DNA from: Boesenbergia rotunda
Taxonomy: Eukaryota; Streptophyta; Magnoliopsida; Zingiberales; Zingiberaceae
DNA: 64,000 nucleotides
Direction: 5' to 3'
NCBI GenBank assembly: GCA_024364735.1
Contig: JAGFNQ010002307.1
Location: forward strand, 180,902-244,901
Made by a program: the position numbers and the translations under genes. Each line of letters starts with the position of its first letter. Within the stretch, counting starts at the first letter, position 1. Shown here piece after piece: positions 43,869-54,248 of the stretch. The notes beneath the pieces are model-generated. The model was not told where the DNA came from and made no database searches. It worked only from the letters and a program-made list of their open reading frames with translations.

Positions 43869-44640
43869 TGAATCCCCAAGGACAAGATTCACATCTTGCC
43901 TAACCCTTATCGAGGCTTCAGTCTAGGGGGAGCCAATTTAAAAATCATCTTTATAAGTAGATGATTTTTTATATTGCTTGCCTATTGCTTGTTTATTTTT
44001 GCAATTTCTTTATAATGATTAGACTTAGGAATAGTTTAAGGACAAAAGATTTATTTGAAATTTGAACAACATAGTATTAGGTGGAGGTGAGATGATAGTA
44101 CGTTAGGGAAGCCCTTCTAATAAGGTCAAGTAAGGTAAGGTGTACCTTACATGGTCTGTTTAGTCTGGTGGAACTAGCCGAAGCTACCGATCCAAAACCT
44201 AAGCTAGTCAGACCAAAATTTTTCAAAAAGTAATTTGAAAATGAACTTTCGATAAAAGGCTTTGTCAAGGAAAGGGTTGTTGCTCCAATAAGGCTACGAC
44301 CAAAGAAGGCCTCTGTGCCTCGCCAAGGCCTGGAAGCCATTTATCGAAACTCAAATTCAATTTACTATTTGATAAATTTGAATCTAACACAAATTTTAAT
44401 TAAATCTTAGATTCAACATTTTCAAAATTAATTACACATCTTTTTCAAAATTAATTATCTTTCAAAATTTAATTTTACACTTAACATCTAACATTTTTTC
44501 AAAATTAAACATTTTTTTAAACCTGTCTCACAAAAACCCATAAGGTCAACATGCTTGATAACGTTAGATATGGGTGAGACAGACTAGGTAGTGAAACTCA
44601 ATTCGATCTATCCCTACCTCTACATAATTGGATCCAAATC
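43869..44640 (+). other. Non-coding gag-pol spacer of element A
   Basis: About 770 bp between gag and pol without coding sequence, starting near GGGGGAGCC. Element C has no such spacer, its gag and pol being separated by one stop codon. The central part (44077-44345) is shared with element D in opposite orientation, so the spacer belongs to the family. It ends with the stem-loop at 44523. Confidence 0.75.
44523..44582 (+). other. Conserved stem-loop in the gag-pol spacer of element A
   Basis: Arms CTGTCTCAC and GTGAGACAG pair perfectly over 9 bp, and after a short A-rich bulge CCCATA pairs with TATGGG. Compared with the other three copies, two adjacent base pairs have changed together (T-A and G-C in place of C-G and A-T). 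Confidence 0.75.
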
Positions 44641-44649
44641 AAACATACT

Positions 44650-47600
44650 TTATGTGTAGAAACATAAAGATTTGGACCAGTGGATGTTGGATAGTGGATG
44701 CTCCAGACACATGACTGGGGATAAATTAAAGTTCACCAAAATCAAGTTCAAAAACCTAGGCTCAGTAGCATTTGGCAACAATGCTACACTTAAAGTAATT
44801 GGGTCAGGTAGCATTGAACTTAACTCAGACTTTATTATTAAGAAGGTATTATTGGTTGAAAATTTCAAATTCAATTTGCTTAGCATTACCCAACTTTGTG
44901 ATACTGGTTATGTTGTTACCTTCACCAACTCTGACTGCCTTATTAGAAATCTACAAGACTCAGAGATAACACTTAAGGGTAGTAGGAAAAATAATGTTTA
45001 CACTATTAATCTACCTGTAGTACCAAAATATTTTCTGACTCAATCAGAAGAAACTAATCTTTGGCATAGGAGACTAGGTCACACTAATACCAAATTAATT
45101 TCAAAAATAACTCAACTTGGATTGATTAAAGGTGTACCTAAAATCAAGAACTTTGACAATACAATTTGTAATTCATGTCAACAGGGCAAACAAACCAAGT
45201 CAACTCATAAACCAACCCAATCAGACTTAACCCAAACCACACTTGAGCTCCTACACCTTGACCTATTCGATTCACATAGAGCCAAGTCACTAAGTGGGAA
45301 TCAGTACTGCTTAGTAATCATTGACGATTACTCTAGATTTACCTGGGTTAGGTTCTTAAAAACTAAAGATGAAACCTTTAATTCATTTAATAACTTATGC
45401 AAAATGATTGAAAATCAAAATGATAAAAAAATTAAAAGACTTAGGAGTGATCATGGGGGAGAATTTGAAAATCAAAAGTTTGAGAAATTTTGTAAAATTA
45501 ATGGGTATGTCCATGAGTTTTCCTATCCTAGAACTCCCCAACAAAATGGGATAGTTGAGAGAAAGAATAGAACCCTTCAGGAAGCCACTAGGACCATGCT
45601 CAACGAATATAACCTAACTAATCAATTTTGGGCAGAAGCGGTAAATACAGCCTGTTATATTCAAAATAGGGTATTAATTAACAGAAGACACAATAAGACA
45701 CTCTATGAACTCTATTATCATAGATGACCTAATTTACAATATTTAAGAGTTTTTGGGTGTAAAGTCCATATTTTGAATACTAAGGACTACCTAGGTAAGT
45801 TCCAATCAAAGTCAACCACAGGGACTTTCTTTGGATATTCAACAACAAGTAGAGCCTATAGGGTTTACAATAAACAAACTCACAAAATTGAGGAAACTAC
45901 GAACTTAATCTTTGACGAAGAAGTTGAAACAAAATCTATTAACAATCAAAACCTATCAAATCTTGATCAAGAAGATAGTGAACCATTAATTGAACCATTA
46001 AATGAACTATCACTTGAACTAACTACTAAGGTATCAACTGAACCAATAACTGAACCAACCCAAGTAGTTGAACCAAACACTAAACCTAACCGTCCAGCTG
46101 GACCTGAGGCTGAACCTAGTTCTAGAAGAACAAAGAAACCCAGACTCAATCATCCATCTGACCAAATCATGGGTGATCCAACCTTAGGAGTCAGAACTAG
46201 GTCTTCTTATAGAAATCGTAGTCAGATCGCACTTATTTCAAAAATTGAACCTGAAACTATAGAAGAAGCCCTACCTAACCCAAATTGGATCATAGGCCCA
46301 ATTTGAGAGAAACCAAGTCTGGGAATTAGTACCTAAACCTGAGGGAAAATCAGTTATAGATACTTAAGTGGGTATTTAGAAACAAATTGAATGATCAAGG
46401 GGAGATTGTGAGAAACAAAGCCCGCTTAGTAGCTAAAGGGTTTAGTCAAGTCGAAGTGTTAGATTATGATGAAGCCTATGCTCCCGTAGCCAGACTTGAA
46501 TCAATTAGGATGTTACTAGCTTTTGCAGCCCATAGAAGGTTTAAACTATACCAAATGGATGTCAAGTCTGCCTTTCTTAATGGGTTCATAAAAGAAGTAT
46601 ATGTAGGGGAGCCCCCAGGATTTGTGGACTTAGACAAACCCGAATGGGTATTCAAACTTAGGAAAGCCTTTTATAGGTTGAAACAAGCAGCTAGGGCATT
46701 GTATGAAAGATTATCAACCTATTTAATTTCTAAAAAATTTAACCAAGGTCAAATTGACTCCACATTATTTGTTAAAATCTTAGAAAAAGATATATTTATT
46801 TCACAAATATATGTAGATGATATAATATTTGGGTCTACAAATTCTAACTTTTTAAAAGAATTTGTCAAAATTATAGAGAACAAATTTGAAATGAGCTTGG
46901 TAGGTGAGCTCAACTTTTTCTTAGGTCTCCAAATAAAACAAACTAGGGATGGTAACTACGTCCATCAATCCAAATATGCAAAGGAACTAATAAAGAAATT
47001 TAAAATGGACAATTCTAAAAGCTTAAGTACTCCTATGGCTACTAATGTTAAAATAGATAATGACCCTGAGGGTAAACCAGTTGACCTAAAATTATACCGA
47101 AGTATGATTGGTAGCTTACTATACTTAACTGCTAGTAGACCTGATACTTTGTTCTCTGTAGGAATGTGTGCTGAATACCAAACCTGTGCTAAGGAATCCC
47201 ATCTATCAGCACTGAAAAGAATTCTAAGATACATTAAGGGTACCCTAAATGTAAGTATTTGGTATCCTAGGACTTCCAATTTTGAATTATCAGGATACTC
47301 TGACTTTGATTATGCCGGTTGTAAGTTAGATAGAAAAAGTACAAGTAGAAGTTGTCAATTTTTAGGACATAGTCTAGTCAGCTGGTGCAGTAGAAAGCAA
47401 CACTGCATAGCTTTGTCCACAACTGAAGCAGAATATGTTGCTCTAGGAGAGTGTGTAGCATAACTGTTATGGATGATGCATACTCTTAAGGATTTCCAAC
47501 TGGACTACACCCAAACCAAAGTGTTTATCGACAATATTAGTTCAATAAATCTGACTCTGAATCCAATTCATCACTCCCGAACCAAACATATTGAAGTCAA

Positions 47601-47757
47601 ACATTATTTTATAAGGGATCATGTAGCCAGGGGTGAAATTGTATTTATGCATGTGGACTCAAAATCTAATTTAGCTGACATCTTTATCAAACCCTTACCT
47701 GAATCTGAGTTTAACTCAGTAAGAAGGCAGTTAGGGTTGTGCTTAGTAGAATAGGAC
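44650..47757 (+). pseudogene. pol: pol of element A: protease, integrase, reverse transcriptase, RNase H
   Basis: Protease QWMLDSGCSRHMTGDK (DSG). GAG-pre-integrase NLWHRRLGHTN and the finger end CNSCQQGKQ. Integrase core LLHLDLFDS, LRSDHGGEFENQ and TPQQNGIVERKNRT with Asp-Asp-Glu. Reverse transcriptase YAPVARLESIRMLLAF, MDVKSAFLNG and YVDDIIFGS. RNase H STTEAEYVALGE and the end SNLADIFIKPLPESEF. Stops at 45725 and 47461, and a frameshift between 46305 and 46387. All catalytic residues checked are present, so inactivation is recent. Confidence 0.92.
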
Positions 47758-47978
47758 TGTTCTAATATTTTTTAAAATTCTTTTTTCATTTTTTTTGAAA
47801 ATTAGCATTTAATATTTCTTTTGAAAAATCAATTCTTTTACTAAGTCTTGAAATTTAAAATTGTTTTCCGACTTAGATTTTTCAAAACTTACCCCCTTCA
47901 AAACTAGAGCTTTTACGAAAATGGACTTAGCCTAGACTTTAACCCTAGAATTGCATGCACCTATAGATCTAGCAGCCA

Positions 47979-48036
47979 GCATCTCACAAGTATCTTAGGG
48001 TAATTTTGATTGATAACCTAGACTGGGTTGAGATGC
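47979..48036 (+). other. Conserved stem-loop downstream of pol in element A
   Basis: Arms GCATCTCA and TGAGATGC, 8 bp perfect, enclosing a loop with TTAGGGTAA and GATAACC. Second copy within the same element as 44523-44582. Confidence 0.7.
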
Positions 48037-48718
48037 TTAGGTCTATGCCTTGACTCAAGATGCTTTAAGTCAGTGCTTCTACAATAGTTGGGGTGATAAA
48101 TACAATTGAACAACAATCAAGTTAAGTGTTCAAGCTCAGAAAATCTAACTTGATCAGATCACTTAACTTGACTAACCCTAGTGAAAGCTGCTGTTATATA
48201 ACAGTTAGTAAGTAGCTAACTAGATTAGACAGGACCCGAACAAGATCGGTTTAATTGGTTTGGTCCTTTTTTTGCTTGAGTTCACTAGAGTTGGTTCAAT
48301 ACGTACTGAAAATTCTTGTTACTAACTCTGATTCAAAATTAATTTGCAATTAGTTTTCTATATTTTTTTTGATATATGGCAAAGGGGGAGAGAGAAGAAA
48401 AAGAGAGTCAAATTTTCAAATCTTTTCTTTTTTTTTCAAATAGTAAAGTTGAACTTTTAAGTGCATTTTTTTAAAAAACAAAATTTCTAAAGTGCATTTT
48501 ACTGAGCAAATTTTTTAAGTAAAAAGTTTTTAAGTGCAAAATTTTCTCTAAATTTTTCTTGAGTATCTTCTCTAAGGAAAATTTTTAAGTACTTTCTCTA
48601 AGTAAAAATTATTTCTTAAGTATTTTTCTCTAAGTAAAAATTTCTTAAATGCAAAAACTTTTCTCTAAAGAAAATTTTCTTAAGTACTGTTTTTTGGGTG
48701 AAAATTTTCGAAGTGCAC

Positions 48719-49010
48719 AGAATGCTTTTTAAGCAAAATTTTTTTTGCACTAAACTGTTTTTTAAATGCACTAAATGTTTTTAAGCAAAACTTTTTAAAG
48801 TGCACTAACTGTTTTTTAAATGCATAAAATGTTTTTAAGCAAAACTTTTTTAAGTGCACTAACTGTTTTTAAATGCACAAAATGTTTTTAAGCAAAACTT
48901 TTTTTAAGTGCACTAACTGTTTTTTTCAAATGCACAAAATGTTTTTAAGCAAATATTTTTTTTGCACTAACTATTTTTAAATGCACAAAATGTTCTTTAA
49001 GCAAAATTTT
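48719..49010 (+). repeat. About 58-bp tandem repeat in the 3' region of element A
   Basis: Five units with the order AAGTGCACTAACTG, T-run, AAATGCACAAAATG, TTTTTAAGCAAAA. They differ mainly in the length of T runs. Confidence 0.9.
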
Positions 49011-49370
49011 TCTATGTGTGCAAAGTGCAAAATCTTTTTCTGTGCTAAAATTGGTTTAAATGGAAATTTGGTTTTTCAAATCTTTTTCTAAGTAAAAAAT
49101 TGTCTAAGTACAAAAAGATTTTTTTTAAGTGAAAAATTTTTGCTAGTTGCAAACACTTTGCTTTATTTTGAAAAGCACTTAGTCAAAATCTAAAACACTT
49201 AGACATTTTTGAAAAACTGCATATCATTGAAAGCTTCAGGGGGAGAATTTCTATTTCAGGGGTAGCTTAGTAAATAAGTTTTTCAAAAAGTAATTTTACG
49301 ATAAACATGTTTGTAAAATGTGCTTTAAATGCATTTTAACTTAACTTTTTAAACCTGATTGTCATAAATC

Positions 49371-49384
49371 AAAAAGGGGGAGAT
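49371..49384 (+). promoter_or_regulatory. Polypurine tract of element A
   Basis: AAAAAGGGGGAGAT directly before the LTR start TGTTGGTACC. Confidence 0.88.
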
Positions 49385-49585
49385 TGTTGGTACCGGAGCA
49401 CCAAAGTCAAACCTGTGTTTTGATAATGACAAAGGGTTCAGAAGTTAAGGTTTTATTGTGATCTGACAATGCTACTCAAGTGTGCAGGAAAAGTCTTAGG
49501 TACACTAGGCACGAAGTCCTGGTTCTAAGAATTGGGCAATAAGTCCTGGTCGCGTGCTGGGTACCTAAGTCCTGACATAAGGTTG
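49385..49585 (+). repeat. First 201 bp of the 3' LTR of element A
   Basis: Matches 39784-39984 closely, with about 8-10% differences by eye. Broken at GGTTG (49581-49585) by the family-B LTR. The remainder is not found in the window. Confidence 0.88.
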
Positions 49586-50550
49586 TGTTGGTGCAAGACG
49601 CATCAGTGATGTCCTCCTCTAAGTATTTCAATGTTTGACAATATACTTAAGTCAGTGATACATTGAACAAGGGAAGGGTGAGTGACGAAAAGAGTACCAA
49701 AGTGAACCAAAGTCCTAGTTATCCTAGGCACGAAGTCCTGGTTCGAGGAATTGGGCACTAAGTCCTGATCATGGATTGGACACTAAGTCCTGACCAAGGG
49801 TTGGGCACGAAGACCTGGTGAGTGAAGCTGGGCACTAAGTCATGGTGAGTGAAGCTGGGCAAAAGTCCTGATAAGTGAAGTTAGGCACGAAGACCTGTTC
49901 GAGGAATTGGGCACGAAGTCCTGGCCGAGGGTTGGGCACCGAAGTCCTGGACCTAGGGTTTGGGCACGAAGTCTTGGTCTGAGGGATTGAGCAACTTAGT
50001 TGAGCGATGACTAAGGACATAAGTAGAGACGGGTCGAGGGTCGGACGTCTTGAGATCCGAGAGTCTCGAAGGCTAAGTAAAAAGTCCACCTGAATGGACT
50101 GGGTGGCAACCATCTCCTAAAAGGAGTAGGTGAAAGGCGCGTTCCCGGGGGTGGGAACTTAGGCGTTGGTTCGACCTAGGGTTTTGTGGAAACCCGAAGT
50201 CAGAACCATTTCGTTAAGGCTAAGATTGTATATGTGTTTGCCTTGTATTTATGTATCTTGCAGGTACCTAAAAGTGAAGACAAAGCAGGCAAACAAGGCT
50301 GGAAAATGGGCTCATGGGCGCCCCCATCAACCAGGGTGCCCTAATGGAACCAGGCGCCTCATTGAAGGAGGCACCTGTGTTCATTGAGGCACCCTGTATG
50401 TCTAGGGCACCCTGGTCAAAAGACTTATCGGCTGCTGCGAGTTCGGCGCCGAGATAAGCTTTGACCAAGCTATATGAGTCGCCCCATTCAACACAAGTGC
50501 CCCAATGAAGCCTATAAAAGGGGCTTCGACCCCTCAGCTCTCAACACAAC
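49586..50550 (+). repeat. Family-B LTR, 5' 965 bp
   Basis: TGTTGGTGCAAGACGCATCAG onward matches the minus-sense start of the LTR at 33323-36048. Contains many AAGTCCTGG...TTGGGCAC units, a GGCGCC-rich part (50310-50460) and CTATAAAAG. Cut by element C after CACAAC. Its end and any interior are missing. Confidence 0.85.
50512..50520 (+). promoter_or_regulatory. TATA box of LTR B
   Basis: CTATAAAAG followed by GGGCTTCGACCCC, the same context as in LTR S and (ATAAAAGGGGCTTCG on the minus strand near 33822) in the other B copy. Confidence 0.6.
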
Positions 50551-50634
50551 TGTTGATGTAGTCTGGCCCTGATTATTATTTTGGTGTTGACACCGATTTT
50601 AGTTTAGGTGGATGATGATTGATTATGATTAAGT

Positions 50635-50916
50635 CCTGATCGAGGATCAGGCATGGTATGGAAAATCCTAGTCTGGAGGGCTAGGTGTTGGAAAATCCTA
50701 ACCTGGAGGGTTAGGTGTTGAAAATCCTAGCTTGGAGGGCTAGGTGTATGAAAAGTCCTAATTCGGAAGAGGTGGGTGAAAAGTCCTAGCTTGGAGGGCT
50801 AGGTGAAAAGTCCTAGCTTGGAGGGTTAGGTGCAAATTCCCAACTTGGAGAGTTAGATGGAAAAATCCTTAGCTTGGAGGGCTAAGGTGGATGAATCCCT
50901 AGCTTGGAGGGCTAGG
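50635..50916 (+). repeat. CCTAGC/GCTAGG hairpin array in LTR C
   Basis: Ten units. Eight have loops ctggagg, ttggagg or ttggaga. Arms vary in matched ways: CCTAGT/GCTAGG, CCTAAC/GTTAGG, CCTAGC/GCTAGG, and a 7-bp version CCTTAGC/GCTAAGG in which both arms gained a base. The first unit is CCTGAT/ATCAGG with loop cgagg. The fifth is broken. The linker is typically AGGTGAAAAGT. Confidence 0.88.
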
Positions 50917-50928
50917 TTTGAGTCCCTG

Positions 50929-51430
50929 GATCGGTCTGGTGACCGATCAGGGATATTGGCACGCTGCTTCTTCGTGGATCGGTCTGGTGACCGATCCAGC
51001 GAGGACTGATCGGTCTGGTGACCAATCAGGGAGCGCACAGTGAGGTTGGGAACCTACTGTGTGGCTCATGATCGGTCTGGTGACCGATCAGGGAGCAGGC
51101 AGCCTCCTCGTTGCCTTGCTCCTGATCGGCCTGGTGACCGATCAGGGAGCAGACAGTGAGTGAGTTCTCCTCCGAATCAAATCCTAGATCGGTCCGGTGA
51201 CCGATCAGGGACTTAGGATCTGATTAAAGAATCACTGTTCATTTGTCCTGATCGGTCTGAGTGACCGATCAGGCTCCACTCTGATCGGTCTGGTGACCAA
51301 TCAGGCTTCACTCTGATCGGTCCGGTGACCGATCAGGCGTGTATAGCCGCGAGAGCTGGGAATCCCAGCGAAGCAGTGGATTGGTCTGGTGACCGACCCA
51401 TAAGCCCTGGATCGGTCTGATGACCAATCA
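50929..51430. repeat. GATCGGTC...GACCGATC palindrome array in LTR C
   Basis: Eleven units with 8-bp arms and a 4-5-nt spacer, mostly TGGT or CGGT, separated by 15-70 bp of unrelated sequence. Most are perfect. A few have a single change such as CAATC for CGATC. Confidence 0.92.
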
Positions 51431-52476
51431 CTTTAATTCAAATTGCATTGTCAGAAGCGATCAGAGTGTCTCATCATATCCGATTCTCTGCGCTTCACTT
51501 CTGAATCTTGATTTACTGTGTGATATAATGCTCTAACAGTCTGATTAAGTTGCAGGTGACAGGGGAGGATTCAAACACTCAAGGAGAAGTCAATAGAGGC
51601 TTTCCTTGGAGCAGGTTTGTCTGTTTTTCCATCTCAGGTTGCAACGGCCGAGCTGCAGACTGGAGCTTGGCTGAGGGAAGCTCAGGGAGTCCAGGGATAG
51701 CTCAGTGGTAGCTAGCATTGGCAGATGAGCAGTTGGGAGCTGCAGGGATGGTGTCATCTGATGCTTGGTGGAGAAACAAAAAGGAGAAGAAGACTTCGGC
51801 TGAAGCAGAGAAGTGTTCGACAGTTTTCTGTGTTGAGCTTGCTGAAGTTCTTGCTGCGCTTTGTGTTTCTCCACAACTTGCTTGCTGTGTTTCTGAAGTC
51901 TTCATCATTTTGAGCAAGCAACTGCAATCGAGAAGCAACCAACTCTTACGTAAGTGCTGGGAGGAAAGAACAAGGAGCTTGGAGTCCAACAGTGAGAAGA
52001 CACGAAGGAGGGAGTCCTTGCGTGAGATCGTCGCTGGGTGGAGCTCGGGATAAGCTCGCTGTGCTCTTGTCCTTGCTAGGTGCTGAGTAAGAGTATTCTC
52101 TGTGTTTCATTAAGCTTAAATCTATATTCCTATTTGAAACGTTGTGGAGAGGTTTCTCCACCGAGAAGGAGGTTGCGTTATATCCGGTGAACACCGGGGC
52201 TTGATCTGCCGACGATCAAGGGATCGCCCACCTTAAGGGCACGCCAAGGAGTTGGGGCAAGTTATCCCCGAACCTTGTAAACCCTCTTGTTAGCGATCTT
52301 GGTAGCTGTCGTTGTTTGCTTTCATTTCTGTTTTTAGTTTACTGCACTGCTTCGTTTTCCTTTGCTTCTTCCGCTGTGCTACTGATAAGTTAAGTGCAGA
52401 AACTTCATAAGTGTTTAAAGGTAAAAGAGATTGGCTATATTCACCCCCCCTCTTTAGCCATCCAGTTCCCAACAAG

Positions 52477-52488
52477 TGGTATCAGAGC
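52477..52488 (+). promoter_or_regulatory. Primer-binding site of element C
   Basis: TGGTATCAGAGC, initiator tRNA-Met complement. Confidence 0.92.
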
Positions 52489-52532
52489 TTGGGGCTCTGT
52501 CTACGGCTTAACATCCGAGAGTTATCAACAAG

Positions 52533-54245
52533 ATGGCATTGAGAGAAGGCTTCTCCACCACCCGACCTCCATTCTTTGATGGCGCCGACTTTCAATATTG
52601 GAGATCAAAGATGGAATATTATTTGAAGATGGATATCCACACTTGGTTCGCGGTGAAGGAGGGATTCACCCCTCCAAAGGATGATGAAGGCAAAGAACTC
52701 GAATCGTGGAGGTGGACTGCTGAACAAACGCGAAAGAGTGAAGCCGACGCGAAGGCGGTTGTCACTCTACAATGTGGCTTGAACAAAGACCAACTCATCA
52801 AGGTTGGTCCTTTCACAAGTGCAAAGGACTTGTGGAACAAACTCATCGAACTCCATGAGGGTACCCGAGACTCAAGGATCGCAAAGAGGGATTTGTTCCT
52901 CAATCAACTCCAAAATCTCTCCATGAAGGAGAATGAATCGGTAAGTGAGCTTCATAGTCGGTTCAAGGAAGTCCTCAATGGACTTCATTCGATTGATGAA
53001 AAGGTCGAGAATCGCGACCTTGTGAGGTATGTCTTGAAAGTCTTTCCAAGGAATGCTTTGTGGTCATCCATGGTGGATGCCTACAAAGTTTCCAAGGATC
53101 TTTCCATTGTAAAGTTAGATGATTTATTTTGTGAGATGGAATTGCATGAAATGGCTAACAAAGGCCCCAAGGAGAAGGGGATTGCCTTAGTTGCAGGTGA
53201 CCGGTCAAACAAGAAGAAGAAGGAGAAGAAGAAGGAGAAGGAGGTCTCTTCGTCTTCATCCTCTTCCGAATCCGAGTCCTATTCCGAAGAAGATGGCAGC
53301 GACTCCTCTTCATCCGAAATGGCGAACTTCGTGCGAAGGATGATGCGAAGGAATCGATGTTTCAAGAGTAGAGGTAACTCTAGTGAAGTTAAACTTGATA
53401 AGACTAATGCATCTTGCTTTGAGTGTGGTAGGAAAGGACATTTCAAGAATGAATGTCCGAAACTAAAGAAGAAGGAAGAGAAATCCAAAAGAAAAGAAGA
53501 AAAATCCAAGAAGAAAAAGAAGACCTTGAAGGCCACTTGGGATGAGTCATCCTCAAGCTCATCCGATGAAGAGAAGGAGGAGAAGAGCACAAGGCAAGTG
53601 ACACTCATGGCTCTTGGAGAGGAGAGCAGTGATGAATCTTCAAGCTCCTCAAACGTGGCTTCATCATCTTCGGATGATGAAGAGGTAACTTCTCCCGAGC
53701 TTGAAAAGTGTTATAGAACAATTGCATGTTTAACTAGTATGCTTAAGAAATCAAAGAATAAGGTTAAAGCATTGCAATTAGAAATTGATCAATTGAAGGT
53801 ATCTAGGGATGATAACATTGATGATTTGCATGTTGAATTGTTAGAAGATGAAATTAAATCATTGAAACTTGAAGTTGAAAAGTTAAAATCCTCTAAGGGT
53901 GAGGAAGTCAATGATTTGCATGATGAATTGCTAATAGAGGAAAACCAATCATTGAAGAGTGAAGTTGAGAAGCTCAAGAATATTCTTGAGAAGTTCTCAA
54001 CTAGCTCCAAGACCCTAGATATGATCCTAAATGCCCAAAGGGCAGTTTACAATAGGGCCGGTATTGGTTACCATCCTAAGGAACCGTCATTTGTGTCTCT
54101 CATGTCTAGGACTGATATGAGACAATCTATGACACCCAAAATTCAAAAGAAAATAGTCAAGACATGGGTGCCTAAGTCATGTTTAGTTGATGCTTTAGGT
54201 CCCAAGGTTTGGGTACCTAAAACATCTATTTTTCGAATTGTGTAG
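52533..54245 (+). CDS. gag: Intact gag of element C (570 aa)
   Basis: Complete open frame. Residues 1-210 are the copia capsid-like region (FFDGADFQYWRSKMEYYL, AKDLWNKLIELHEGTRD, MVDAYKVSKDLSIVKLDDLF). A Lys-rich and Ser-rich stretch follows. The zinc knuckle is C295-C298-H303-C308. Then come Lys/Glu-rich and Ser/Asp-rich segments, a coiled coil from about 390 to 490 with two near-repeats (NIDDLHVELLEDEIKSLKLE and VNDLHDELLIEENQSLKSE), and the gag-end motif YNRAGIGYHPK near 508-518. The ATG at 52533 lies 45 bp after the primer site. Its TAG stop (54243-54245) is in frame with pol, so pol expression would need readthrough. Function: particle formation and RNA binding. Confidence 0.93.
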   Translation: MALREGFSTTRPPFFDGADFQYWRSKMEYYLKMDIHTWFAVKEGFTPPKDDEGKELESWRWTAEQTRKSEADAKAVVTLQCGLNKDQLIKVGPFTSAKDLWNKLIELHEGTRDSRIAKRDLFLNQLQNLSMKENESVSELHSRFKEVLNGLHSIDEKVENRDLVRYVLKVFPRNALWSSMVDAYKVSKDLSIVKLDDLFCEMELHEMANKGPKEKGIALVAGDRSNKKKKEKKKEKEVSSSSSSSESESYSEEDGSDSSSSEMANFVRRMMRRNRCFKSRGNSSEVKLDKTNASCFECGRKGHFKNECPKLKKKEEKSKRKEEKSKKKKKTLKATWDESSSSSSDEEKEEKSTRQVTLMALGEESSDESSSSSNVASSSSDDEEVTSPELEKCYRTIACLTSMLKKSKNKVKALQLEIDQLKVSRDDNIDDLHVELLEDEIKSLKLEVEKLKSSKGEEVNDLHDELLIEENQSLKSEVEKLKNILEKFSTSSKTLDMILNAQRAVYNRAGIGYHPKEPSFVSLMSRTDMRQSMTPKIQKKIVKTWVPKSCLVDALGPKVWVPKTSIFRIV

Positions 54246-54248
54246 GTT

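Larger units (their letters stand above)
47758..49370 (+). other. 3' non-coding region of element A
   Basis: 1.6 kb with no coding sequence: a stem-loop (47979-48036), long T/A-rich stretches and a 58-bp tandem repeat. It corresponds to the long region after pol in SIRE-type elements. No envelope-like ORF is seen. Confidence 0.7.
39784..49585 (+). mobile_element. SIRE-like Ty1/copia retrotransposon A
   Basis: 5' LTR, primer site, long gag, non-coding spacer, pol (protease-integrase-reverse transcriptase-RNase H), 1.6-kb 3' region, purine tract and the first 201 bp of the 3' LTR, which is broken at 49585 by a family-B LTR. Long gag with coiled-coil part and long region after pol point to the SIRE/Maximus group. 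The gag contains a nested E-type LTR. A handful of stops and frameshifts inactivate it. Confidence 0.9.
50551..52474 (+). repeat. 5' LTR of element C
   Basis: TGTTGATGTAGTC to TTCCCAACA, 1924 bp, the end set by the primer site three bases further on. Contains two different hairpin arrays (50635-50916, 50929-51430) and the C7-TCTTTAGCC motif near the end. ORFs inside (for example 51718-52053) are not supported as genes. Confidence 0.85.

Noticed and set aside
51718..52053. 111-aa ORF in LTR C and overlapping ORFs on both strands
   Set aside because: Inside the LTR between the hairpin arrays and U5; open on several frames, no motif, and no reason to prefer one.
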